Assembly (NCBI RefSeq): GCF_026011795.1
Contig: NZ_BRVS01000037.1
Span: 1-47,583 of the forward strand
Length of the DNA stretch: 47,583 nucleotides
Origin: Arthrobacter mangrovi
Lineage (GTDB): Bacteria > Actinomycetota > Actinomycetes > Actinomycetales > Micrococcaceae
Direction of reading: 5' to 3'
In this document: piece by piece, positions 40,562-47,583 of the stretch
How the letters are laid out: every line of letters begins with the position of its first letter
How positions within the stretch are numbered: position 1 is the stretch's first letter
The notes under the pieces: generated by a model
The model's input: only the letters and a program-made list of their open reading frames with translations
What the model was told of the DNA's origin: nothing
Databases searched by the model: none
Made by a program: the position numbers and the translations under genes

Positions 40562-41386
40562 ATGAATCGTCGCCGTCTTTCCCTGCTCGGAGCAGCCGCC
40601 GCCCTCACGCTTGCAGTGGCCGGCTGCGGAGGTTCCCAGCCCGCCCAGGACGGCTCGAGCGGTTCCGCCAGCGCTGCCCCCGTCACGCTGGAACAGGTGA
40701 AGAAAGACGGCGTACTGACCGTCGGCACGGAAGGCACCTACCGCCCGTTCTCCTTCCACCAGGACGGCGCCGGGGAGCTGACCGGTTACGACGTCGAAGT
40801 CATCACCGAGGTCGCGAAGAAACTGGGCGTGGAGCCCAAGTTCGAGGAGACCCAGTGGGACGCGATCTTCGCCGGCCTGGAGGCCGGACGCTTCGAGGTG
40901 ATCGCCAACCAGGTGACCATCAACGACGAGCGCAAGGCGAAGTACGACTTCTCCGAGCCGTACACCGTCAGCAACGGCGTCATCGTCACCAAGGCGGACA
41001 ACTCGGACATCACCTCCTTCGCAGACCTGAAGGGCAAGACCACGGCGCAGTCACTGACCAGCAACTGGTACACGCTCGCCAAGGATTCGGGCGCCAACGT
41101 AGAGTCCGTCGAAGGCTGGGCCCAGGCCGTCTCCCTCCTGGAGCAGGGCCGCGTCGACGCGACCATCAACGACAACCTCACCTACCTCGACTACCAGTCC
41201 ACTAACAACAACAAGGACATCAAGGTCGCCGCCACGACGGAGGACCAGTCGAAGGTGGGGCTGGCCTTCCAGAAGGGCAGCACCGACCTGGTGGACGCCG
41301 TCGACAAGGCACTGGACGAGCTGCGCGCCGACGGCACCCTGGCCAAGATTTCCGAGAAGTACTTCGGCGAAGACGTCTCCCAGTAG
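40562..41386 (+). CDS. Amino-acid (cystine-type) ABC transporter substrate-binding lipoprotein
   Basis: A 274-residue SBP3-family protein. The signal peptide ends in AVAGC (lipidated Cys 22). The binding domain has GVLTVGTEGTYRPFSFHQDG, LTGYDVEVITEVAKKLGVEP, and the FDVI-like stretch RFEVIANQVTINDERK. It is closest in pattern to FliY/TcyA cystine-binding proteins. AAAGGA lies before the ATG. The matching permease and ATPase are at 42815 and 43467, beyond the opposite-strand M20 gene. Confidence 0.9.
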   Translation: MNRRRLSLLGAAAALTLAVAGCGGSQPAQDGSSGSASAAPVTLEQVKKDGVLTVGTEGTYRPFSFHQDGAGELTGYDVEVITEVAKKLGVEPKFEETQWDAIFAGLEAGRFEVIANQVTINDERKAKYDFSEPYTVSNGVIVTKADNSDITSFADLKGKTTAQSLTSNWYTLAKDSGANVESVEGWAQAVSLLEQGRVDATINDNLTYLDYQSTNNNKDIKVAATTEDQSKVGLAFQKGSTDLVDAVDKALDELRADGTLAKISEKYFGEDVSQ

Positions 41387-41440
41387 TCAGGTCCGGAAGG
41401 CATCTCCCGGTAGGACGCTGCGGCCCGGCCCGTCCCGGCC

Positions 41441-42646
41441 TCAGGGCTCGGAGACGACGCCGAGCCGCAGTGCCGCGCCTACGTACATGCCCGCGAACGC
41501 CCGGGCTGTCTGCTCTACTGCCGAATCGGCCGGCAGGAACGAGCTGGAGTGCAGCGCGCGCGGATGCTCCGGAGCCACCACGCTCTCGTGGCCGTCCACC
41601 CCCAGGAAGGCCATCAGCCCCGGTACCTTCTGCGTGAAGAAGGCGAAGTCGTCGGAGCCGCAGCTGCGAAGCGGCTCGCCCAGCCGCAGGCCCGCGCGCT
41701 GGACCCACTGTGCGCCGAGCCGGGCCATCTCGTCGTCGTTCACCAACACCGGATCGCCGCGGTCGATGCTTACCACCGCGCGTGCTCCGAAAGCCATTGC
41801 CTGGTGCTCGGCGACCTCGCGCAGCCCCCGGTGCATGCGTTCCTGGTCTTCGGCCGTCATGCTCCGCAACGTGCCGGCCAGCACGGCCATGTCCGGTATG
41901 ACGTTGCGGGCCGTTCCCGCGGACAGCATGCCGACCGTGAGCGTCGCGGCTTCCACCGGGTTGACGCTGCTGCGGACGAGGTCATAGAGGGCGAGCGTGA
42001 TCCGGGCCGCGATCGGCACTGGATCGACCGCTAGATGCGGATAGGCGCCGTGGCCGCCCCGGCCGTGGACGGTGATCGTGAATTCGTCGTAGGCGGCGTT
42101 GACGCTTCCGCCGAGGATGCTGACGGACCCCGCGGGCAGGGCATGGTGCACGTGGACCGCCAGCACCGCCCCGATCCCGGCCGCCTTCAGTCCCCCTTCG
42201 TCCACGATGTCGCGCGCACCGGAGGGGTGGCCTTCCTCGCGCGGCTGGGCGATCGCCACCACCGCGGCGGGCAGCCGGACCCTGCCGGCGGCACGCACGA
42301 ACGCGACCATGGCGGCCTGGTGCACATCGTGCCCGCAGGCGTGCATGACGCCGTTCTCCGCGGCCCACTCGACCCCGGTGGCCTCGTACAGCGGCAGCGC
42401 GTCCAGCTCGGCCCGGACCCCCACGGCGGGACCGAAATCCGGCCCGGTGCGCGCCAGGAAGCCGGTCCCCGCAATGGACCGGACGGGCAGTCCCAGCGCC
42501 GTGGCCAGGGTGGCCGCGGCCGGCGCCTCCTTCCCGGACAGGCAGGGGTACTGGTGCAGGCTGTGGCGAAGGGCGACGGCGGCGTCCAGCTCGCCGTCCA
42601 GCGCCTTGTTCAGCGCCTCGAACAGTTCCCCGGCAGAGTGGATCAT
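41441..42646 (-). CDS. M20-family amidohydrolase/peptidase
   Basis: A 401-residue metal-dependent hydrolase. GVRAELDALPLYE, the metal-ligand motif HACGHDVHQAAM and the catalytic Glu pair in QPREEGHPSGAR define the M20D group. HGRGGHGAYPH begins the dimerisation domain. It probably removes an N-acyl group from an amino acid or hydrolyses a small peptide. ATG 42646 has TTGGAGGG upstream. It lies inside the ABC importer locus on the opposite strand, so it may process the imported substrate (inference). Confidence 0.9.
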   Translation of the reverse strand: MIHSAGELFEALNKALDGELDAAVALRHSLHQYPCLSGKEAPAAATLATALGLPVRSIAGTGFLARTGPDFGPAVGVRAELDALPLYEATGVEWAAENGVMHACGHDVHQAAMVAFVRAAGRVRLPAAVVAIAQPREEGHPSGARDIVDEGGLKAAGIGAVLAVHVHHALPAGSVSILGGSVNAAYDEFTITVHGRGGHGAYPHLAVDPVPIAARITLALYDLVRSSVNPVEAATLTVGMLSAGTARNVIPDMAVLAGTLRSMTAEDQERMHRGLREVAEHQAMAFGARAVVSIDRGDPVLVNDDEMARLGAQWVQRAGLRLGEPLRSCGSDDFAFFTQKVPGLMAFLGVDGHESVVAPEHPRALHSSSFLPADSAVEQTARAFAGMYVGAALRLGVVSEP

Positions 42647-42802
42647 GGGCCCTCCAACCCGCATGCGCGCTCCGCGTGGCGGAGCTGCTGAACCCGGCGA
42701 TACGTTGGCATCCCGCTGGATCCGGTCACGCGCGATGGGCTGATTAAACTACTTCCGGCGTGCCGCGGGAAGGGCCGGGGCGGCCCGCTTCCGCCCGTGC
42801 AC

Positions 42803-42808
42803 TAGCCT
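42803..42808 (+). promoter_or_regulatory. Leaderless-type -10 for the ABC permease
   Basis: TAGCCT, six bases, then ATG at 42815. Confidence 0.5.
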
Positions 42809-42814
42809 GAACCT

Positions 42815-43480
42815 ATGGATGTGGACTGGGAGCTGTTCTGGACGTCGCTTTGGCCGATTGTCCAGGGCGGCCTGACGGGGACCATTCCGCTGTCCCTGGC
42901 CAGCTTCGCCCTCGGGCTGCTGCTGGCCCTGGTGGTGGCCCTCATGCGGCTGAGCGGCAACGCGGTCCTGGCCGCCCTCGGCCGCGCCTACGTATCGATC
43001 ATCCGCGGCACGCCCCTCCTGGTCCAGCTGTTCGTGATCTTCTACGGGCTGCCCTCGATCGGCATCGTGATCCCGCCGTGGCCCAGCGCCATCATCGCCT
43101 TCTCGCTCAATGTCGGCGGCTATGCAGCGGAGATCATCCGCGCCGCCATCCTCTCCGTACCCAAGGGCCAGTGGGAGGCCGGGCACACAATCGGCATGTC
43201 GAGAGGACTGACGCTCCGCCGGGTCATCCTGCCGCAGGCCGCGCGGGTCTCGGTCCCGCCGCTGTCCAACACGTTCATCTCGCTCGTCAAAGACACCTCG
43301 CTCGCGTCGCTGATCCTGGTGACCGAGCTGTTCCGGCAGGCGCAGGAAATCGCGGCGTTCAGCCAGGAATTCATGCTCTTGTACCTGGAGGCCGCCCTGG
43401 TCTACTGGGTCTTCTGCCTGGTGCTCTCCAGCGGACAGACCCGGCTTGAAAGGAGGCTGGGCCGCTATGTCGCCCACTGA
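42815..43480 (+). CDS. Amino-acid ABC transporter permease
   Basis: A 221-residue polar-amino-acid permease with about five transmembrane helices. The EAA loop is visible as [20 protein letters not shown], and [20 protein letters not shown] is the usual early motif. It forms the channel with the ATPase whose gene overlaps its end by 14 bp. The start follows a leaderless-type -10. Confidence 0.92.
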   Translation: MDVDWELFWTSLWPIVQGGLTGTIPLSLASFALGLLLALVVALMRLSGNAVLAALGRAYVSIIRGTPLLVQLFVIFYGLPSIGIVIPPWPSAIIAFSLNVGGYAAEIIRAAILSVPKGQWEAGHTIGMSRGLTLRRVILPQAARVSVPPLSNTFISLVKDTSLASLILVTELFRQAQEIAAFSQEFMLLYLEAALVYWVFCLVLSSGQTRLERRLGRYVAH

Positions 43481-44303
43481 TCCCCGCACCCCGTCCGAGG
43501 GCGGCACCCCGTCCGACCCCCGCACCCAATCCGAGGGCGGCGGCGCCAACGATCCGATCGTGGCCGTGACGGAGCTGCGCAAGTCCTTCGGCGAGAACCA
43601 CGTGCTCAAATCGATCGACCTGTCGGTCGCGCAGGGACAGGTTCTGGCGCTGATCGGCCCCTCCGGTTCAGGCAAGACCACCGTGCTGCGCTGCCTGAAC
43701 GGCCTGGAAATTCCCGACGGCGGACGGGTCGCCTTCCGCGCCGGACCTTCCGTCGAGTTCGGTCGGCCGGTCTCCCGCCGCCAGCTGGCCGCCCTGCGCG
43801 ACCGCTCCGGCATGGTGTTCCAGCACTACAACCTGTTCCCGCACCGCACCGTACTGGAGAACGTCATCGAGGGCCCCGTCCAGGTACAGAAGCGGCCGAA
43901 GGATGAGGCCGTCCGGGAGGCCGAGGACCTCCTGCGCCGGGTCGGCCTGCAGGACAAGAAGGACCAGTATCCGCACCAGCTTTCCGGCGGACAGCAGCAG
44001 CGCGTCGGCATCGTCCGCGCACTGGCGCTCAAACCCGCCCTGCTGCTATTCGACGAGCCGACCTCGGCACTTGACCCGGAACTGGTGGGCGAGGTGCTGC
44101 ACGTCATTAAGGAACTCGCCGACGAAGGCTGGACGATGGTGATGGTCACCCACGAGCTGGCCTTCGCGCGCGAAGTGGCCACCGAAGTCGTCTTCATGGA
44201 CGGCGGCGTCGTCGTTGAGCGCGGCCACCCGGACCAGGTGCTGCGCGACCCGCGCGAAGAGCGGACCCGCCAGTTCGTGCACCGGCTGCTCAATCCCTTC
44301 TAA
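43467..44303 (+). CDS. Amino-acid ABC transporter ATP-binding protein
   Basis: A 278-residue ATPase of the polar amino-acid uptake family. Walker A is GPSGSGKTT, the signature LSGGQQQR, and Walker [29 protein letters not shown] is the switch His. An N-terminal extension of about 28 residues contains a repeated DPRTPSEGG / DPRTQSEGG unit. ATG 43467 follows AAAGGAGG. It powers the importer with the permease and the binding protein at 40562. Confidence 0.93.
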   Translation: MSPTDPRTPSEGGTPSDPRTQSEGGGANDPIVAVTELRKSFGENHVLKSIDLSVAQGQVLALIGPSGSGKTTVLRCLNGLEIPDGGRVAFRAGPSVEFGRPVSRRQLAALRDRSGMVFQHYNLFPHRTVLENVIEGPVQVQKRPKDEAVREAEDLLRRVGLQDKKDQYPHQLSGGQQQRVGIVRALALKPALLLFDEPTSALDPELVGEVLHVIKELADEGWTMVMVTHELAFAREVATEVVFMDGGVVVERGHPDQVLRDPREERTRQFVHRLLNPF

Positions 44304-44368
44304 GTACCGCCGCTGCCAAGCCCCCCTCCGAGCAACCTTCCGAGCACCGCGCCAGGCTCCTGCCCGCA

Positions 44369-44420
44369 GTCCTTAAAACAGCCGAGCCGGCCGGCAGTCC
44401 CCCCGACTACCGACCGGCTC
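44369..44420 (-). terminator. Terminator of the surface-protein gene
   Basis: On the minus strand, an 11-bp stem (one mismatch) GAGCCGGTCGG...CCGGCCGGCTC is followed by GGCTGTTTTAAG. It lies just after the stop at 44438. Confidence 0.75.
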
Positions 44421-44437
44421 TATGTTGCTTGCAGCGG

Positions 44438-44971
44438 TTAGCTGTTGCGGCGCTTGAGCGCGACAGTTCCGGCAGCGCCGGCGACCAGGAGCAGGCCCGC
44501 TCCGCCGATGCCCCACAGGACAGCGGGATCGGTCTCAGTGGTGGCGCCGGAACGGTCCACGTCCAGCTTCTCCGGGCCCTTGCCCGCAGCGCCTGCTCCG
44601 CCGGTCACGACGATGGAGGCCGTGCCGACGACGCCGGTCTCGTCACCGGTGACGGTCACCCAGTGGCGGCCCGCCTTCTCGAACGTGACCTCTTCGGAGA
44701 CCTCGCCCTCGGCGTTTGCGGCGGTGTCGATGGACTGATCGCCCTTGGTGTTCTGGGCCGACTGGTTCTGGGCCACGTAGACGGTGGCTTCTTCATTGGC
44801 TTCCAGGCCGCTCGCCGTAACCACGACGCTCTCGCCGGCGGCGACGCGCGCGTCGGAGACGGTGACGGACTGCTCGGGTGCAGGGTAGTCGGCGGTGTTG
44901 GCATGGGCCGCCGTTCCTGAGGTGAACGCGATGGCCAAGGCCAGCGTCACGGTTGAAAGAGTCTTCTTCAT
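44438..44971 (-). CDS. Secreted, C-terminally membrane-anchored surface protein
   Basis: A 177-residue exported protein. Signal peptide MKKTLSTVTLALAIAFTSG ends at AHA-N (about residue 24). The mature part is a beta-sandwich-like domain (SVTVSDARVAAGESVVVTAS). The C-terminus is a hydrophobic helix, LWGIGGAGLLLVAGAAGTVAL, closed by KRRNS. It looks like a cell-wall-sorted protein but has no LPXTG motif; anchoring by the helix alone is more likely. Function unknown. The region upstream (44972-45265) is comparatively AT-rich and has a palindrome AACGATCGTT at 45017-45026. Confidence 0.82.
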   Translation of the reverse strand: MKKTLSTVTLALAIAFTSGTAAHANTADYPAPEQSVTVSDARVAAGESVVVTASGLEANEEATVYVAQNQSAQNTKGDQSIDTAANAEGEVSEEVTFEKAGRHWVTVTGDETGVVGTASIVVTGGAGAAGKGPEKLDVDRSGATTETDPAVLWGIGGAGLLLVAGAAGTVALKRRNS

Positions 44972-45265
44972 AGCTTGATACTCGCTTCAGTTAGGGGGTG
45001 TCAGAATCGAAATCAAAACGATCGTTCTTCGGGCAGAGAAAACGGCACAGCTGGGGACTGCACCGTCTTGTCGAATGTATCGTTTAACTTCGCATCTTCC
45101 GAGACCCGGAGGCAGAATTCGGCCGATGTTGCGCAAAGTTCACTTTCGCCCGCAACGGCCCGCGCCGCCGTCGTTCTTTCCTGCTTGCCGGGCGTTACCG
45201 CGGACTCGGCGTGCCGGGACATAGTCTGTATAGGACCCGATTCTGAGACTGTGAAGGAGTATTCC

Positions 45266-45976
45266 TTGCTTGCGATCGACCTGCTGCCAGACACGATGGT
45301 GACGCAGTCGGCCATGCTGCTGCTGGCCTTCGTGCTCTCCGCGGTCGTGGGAATCGAGCGCGAGCGCAAACTCAAGAGCGCCGGACTCCGAACACACACA
45401 CTGGTGGGGCTGGGGTCGGCGCTGTTCACCTTGGTCTCCGCCTACGGCTTCGAGAACGTGATCGGCAGCGACGTGGTCCTGGACCCCTCCCGCATCGCGG
45501 CTCAGATCGTCACCGGCATCGGCTTCCTGGGCGCCGGTGTCATCTTCGTCCGGCGCAACGCCGTGTCCGGCCTGACCACCGCCGCGTCCATCTGGATGAC
45601 CGCAGCCATCGGTATGGCCTGCGCGGCCGGCATGCCGCTCATCGCGGTTCTGGCGACCCTGCTGCACCTGGCCACCGTCGTCGTCCTGGCGACGGTCGGA
45701 AAGTGGGTCTCCCCCGGCGACAAGGTCCGCGACTTCAGCGTGGAGGTGCAGGACGAAGAGGGCGTGCTGCAGCGCGTGGTGGATCGGGCAGCCGAACTGG
45801 GTTTCGAGGCCGCTTTGAGCCGCACGCGGCGCTTCCGCCGCGACGACGGCCAGGCCATGCTGCATGCGGACCTGCGGATCCAGCACGCCGCCGGATCCCT
45901 CGACAAGCTGGTGCAGGGCCTGTGCGCCATGGAAAAGGTCTCCGCGGTCCAGGTGGTCAGCGACGAGAACACCTGA
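45266..45976 (+). CDS. MgtC/SapB family protein
   Basis: A 236-residue membrane protein. The MgtC core, with SAVVGIERERKLKSAGLRTH, LVGLGSALFTLVSAYGF, IVTGIGFLGAGVIF and GLTTAASIWMTAAIGMACAAG, spans about residues 10-140. The C-terminal cytoplasmic domain is ACT-like. MgtC proteins aid survival at low Mg2+ and inhibit F-ATPase in some pathogens. The TTG at 45266 is chosen because GAAGGAG precedes it by six bases; GTG 45251 is an alternative. Confidence 0.88.
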   Translation: MLAIDLLPDTMVTQSAMLLLAFVLSAVVGIERERKLKSAGLRTHTLVGLGSALFTLVSAYGFENVIGSDVVLDPSRIAAQIVTGIGFLGAGVIFVRRNAVSGLTTAASIWMTAAIGMACAAGMPLIAVLATLLHLATVVVLATVGKWVSPGDKVRDFSVEVQDEEGVLQRVVDRAAELGFEAALSRTRRFRRDDGQAMLHADLRIQHAAGSLDKLVQGLCAMEKVSAVQVVSDENT

Positions 45977-45979
45977 TGG

Positions 45980-45985
45980 GATAAT
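45980..45985 (+). promoter_or_regulatory. Leaderless-type -10 for pheA
   Basis: GATAAT, seven bases, then ATG at 45993. It starts 4 bp after the mgtC stop. Confidence 0.5.
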
Positions 45986-45992
45986 TCGATCC

Positions 45993-46853
45993 ATGACCTT
46001 CGCGATCGCCTATCAGGGAGAACCCGGCTCCAATTCCCACATGGCCTGCACTGAAGTGCGCCCGGATTGGGAGGCCGTGCCATGCGCCAGCTTCGAGGAC
46101 ACCTTCGCCAAGGTCGCCAGCGGAGAAGCCCAGCTGGCGATGATCCCGATCGACAACTCGATCGCCGGACGGGTGGCGGACATCCACGCGATGCTTCCGG
46201 AAACCTCGCTGCAGATCATCGGCGAGCATTTCCTGCGCATCCGCTTCAGCCTGCTCGGCATCCCCGGATCCAGTATTGAACAGGCCCGCGAAGTGCACAG
46301 CCATATCCACGCGCTCGGCCAGTGCCGCAAGCTCATCCGCCAGCACGGCCTGAAGCCCGTTATCGCCGGGGACACGGCAGGCTCCGCGCGCGAAGTCAGC
46401 CAGTGGCAGGATCCAACCAAGGTCTCCCTCGCCCCGCCGATGGCCGCGGAGCTGTACGGGCTGGATGTGCTCGCCACCGACGCCGAAGACGACCCGACCA
46501 ACACCACCCGGTTCATCCTGCTCGCGGACAAGAGCCCGATCCCCACCCGCGCAGAGCTGCCCGGCCCGGCCGTTACCAGCTTCGTCTTCCGGGTCCGCAA
46601 CGTGCCGGCCGCGCTCTATAAGGCGCTGGGCGGGTTTGCCACTAACGGCATCAACATGACCCGCTTGGAAAGCTACATGGAGGGCAACGAGTTCGCTGCC
46701 ACTAAGTTCATGGTGGACGTCGAAGGCCATCCCGAGGACCCCGCCATGGTTCACGCCTTTGAGGAGCTGGAGTTCTTCACCACCAAGATCAAGATCCTTG
46801 GGGTCTACCCGGCGGCACCCTTCCGGCTTTCGCACGGCGGCAGCAACAACTAA
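45993..46853 (+). CDS. pheA: Prephenate dehydratase
   Basis: A 286-residue monofunctional prephenate dehydratase, which makes phenylpyruvate for phenylalanine synthesis. IAYQGEPGSNSHMAC opens the PDT domain, IPIDNSIAGRVADIH is the conserved middle motif and NTTRF (about 170-174) the catalytic Thr-Arg-Phe. The ACT regulatory domain (about 195-275) contains the Phe-binding TRLESYMEG motif. The start follows a GATAAT -10 element after the mgtC stop, so the two are probably transcribed separately. Confidence 0.93.
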   Translation: MTFAIAYQGEPGSNSHMACTEVRPDWEAVPCASFEDTFAKVASGEAQLAMIPIDNSIAGRVADIHAMLPETSLQIIGEHFLRIRFSLLGIPGSSIEQAREVHSHIHALGQCRKLIRQHGLKPVIAGDTAGSAREVSQWQDPTKVSLAPPMAAELYGLDVLATDAEDDPTNTTRFILLADKSPIPTRAELPGPAVTSFVFRVRNVPAALYKALGGFATNGINMTRLESYMEGNEFAATKFMVDVEGHPEDPAMVHAFEELEFFTTKIKILGVYPAAPFRLSHGGSNN

Positions 46854-47179
46854 CGACGGCGGGGCCTCGCTTCGTTGCCGTTTTCGGCTGCCGTTGGTCC
46901 CGGCCATTCATAGTGTGCCCCGGTGTTTCTTCCGCCAGCCCAAGACATCCGGGCAAACTAGCTGATCGGTGGCCGGCTTACCGCCGGCGGAGTAAGACCC
47001 CCCTGCCTGCATCTCCAATTATCCGGCTGGATTACTGGCCCGATTGGCAGGCCTCTCCGCTCATTGGACCCGCGCTGGTCCCGACAGCGGGTTGGCGCGC
47101 GTGACAGAGGCCGGAGACCTAACGCATCTGGAGACCGCAGACTTGCCGCGCACGTGGACACCGGACATCTGCACACAGC
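46854..47179. other. Intergenic region without recognisable gene
   Basis: A 326-bp gap between pheA and the HNH gene. There is a short GCCGGC...GCCGGC hairpin near 46972-46990 and no convincing coding frame or RNA gene. Confidence 0.6.
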
Positions 47180-47583
47180 CTAGAAGGGTGGTGGGGTGGT
47201 GTCGTTGTAGGGGTCTGGTGGCGGGGGTGGGGGTGGTTGGAGGCCGTGGCTGATCCAGGAGCCGTCGGGGTAGCTGGTGTAGGTTTGGCCGGTCCTGGTT
47301 TGGTGGCGGATGACGCCGTGGGGTTGCTGGGTGGTGTGCCAGTCGTCGTTGTGTTTGGCCAGGTGGTCCGGCTTGCAGCGCAGGGCGAGGTTGTCCAGTT
47401 CGGTTTTGCCGCCGTGTTCCCAGGCCAGGGTGTGGTCGAGTTCGCAGTGCTTCCAGTGGGTGCGGCAGCCCAGTCCGCGGCAGGTTTGATCGCGTAGGCG
47501 GATTTCTCGTTTGAGCCATTCGGGCGGGTGGCGCATTTCGCGGGCCACGATCACGGCTTTGTTGTGTTCGTCGGTGATGACCG
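47180..47583 (-). CDS. HNH endonuclease, C-terminal part of a 13E12/DUF222-type protein (partial)
   Basis: Partial: the frame runs off the right edge with no start inside the window (VITDEHNKAVIVAREM at the edge). The visible 134 residues contain the HNH nuclease domain with LRDQTCRGLGCRTHWKHC, LDHTLAWEHGG (first His), TELDNLALRC (Asn) and KPDHLAKHN (second His). The end is proline-rich. Such DUF222-HNH proteins occur in many copies in Micrococcaceae and related genomes and are thought to be mobile or repeat-like. The GTG at 47554 is probably internal, not the real start. Confidence 0.85.
   Translation of the reverse strand, partial: VITDEHNKAVIVAREMRHPPEWLKREIRLRDQTCRGLGCRTHWKHCELDHTLAWEHGGKTELDNLALRCKPDHLAKHNDDWHTTQQPHGVIRHQTRTGQTYTSYPDGSWISHGLQPPPPPPPDPYNDTTPPPF

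Noticed and set aside
44438-44971. LPXTG sortase substrate
   Set aside because: The C-terminal helix and basic tail fit, but no LPXTG-like motif precedes the helix.
44975-45265. N-terminal extension of the MgtC protein
   Set aside because: The upstream frame is polar, low in homology signal and lacks a ribosome-binding site; GAAGGAG before TTG 45266 gives a better start.

Overview
This is a high-GC chromosomal window with features of an actinobacterium. Genes are dense, GTG and TTG starts are common, and there is a SigF/SigB-type sigma factor, a GAF-ANTAR regulator, a lipoprotein penicillin-binding protein, and the end of a 13E12/DUF222-type HNH protein at the right edge. Many genes appear leaderless, with a TAnnnT element 6-7 nt before the ATG. 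An Arthrobacter-like member of the Micrococcaceae is my best guess, but the genus is inference.

Layout. (1) 65-1383: a TerC-family Mn exporter behind a yybP-ykoY manganese riboswitch. (2) 1485-14682: a surface-glycan locus with a heptose-nucleotide pathway (gmhA, gmhB and two complete bifunctional hldE genes), three GT9 heptosyltransferase-like enzymes, GT4-, GT4-like and GT2 glycosyltransferases, an aldehyde dehydrogenase and a short SDR. Most genes overlap by 4 bp. No HldD epimerase is visible, so the predicted donor is ADP-D-glycero-beta-D-manno-heptose. (3) 14793-16466: a stress-type sigma factor and two tandem SMR (Gdx/SugE-like) exporter genes under a guanidine-III riboswitch. (4) 16599-19015: flavin-reductase-like protein, YihY membrane protein and GAF-ANTAR RNA-binding regulator. 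(5) 19134-22752: a three-subunit PaoABC-type molybdenum aldehyde oxidase. (6) 22766-26053: an SDR, an AlaA aminotransferase and CorA. (7) 26234-32422: small proteins, a VOC protein, a winged-helix/X25 fusion, nitronate monooxygenase, acylphosphatase, a degenerate GNAT-like protein and a YegS-type lipid kinase. (8) 32426-36573: dienelactone hydrolase, a lipoprotein PBP, an FTCD_C-like protein and a secreted AMIN-like protein. (9) 36707-40360: DUF1269 protein, SulP transporter, GntR regulator and SRPBCC protein. (10) 40562-44303: an amino-acid/cystine-type ABC importer whose binding-protein gene is separated from its permease and ATPase genes by an opposite-strand M20 amidohydrolase. (11) 44438-46853: a membrane-anchored surface protein, MgtC/SapB protein and prephenate dehydratase. 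(12) 47180-end: partial HNH endonuclease.

The points most worth following up are the two riboswitches, the heptose glycan locus in a Gram-positive-type genome, the winged-helix/X25 fusion, a 12-bp palindrome found in front of two separate genes, and the repeated leaderless-promoter architecture. All calls rest on reading the sequence and on recalled family motifs; no database search was run.
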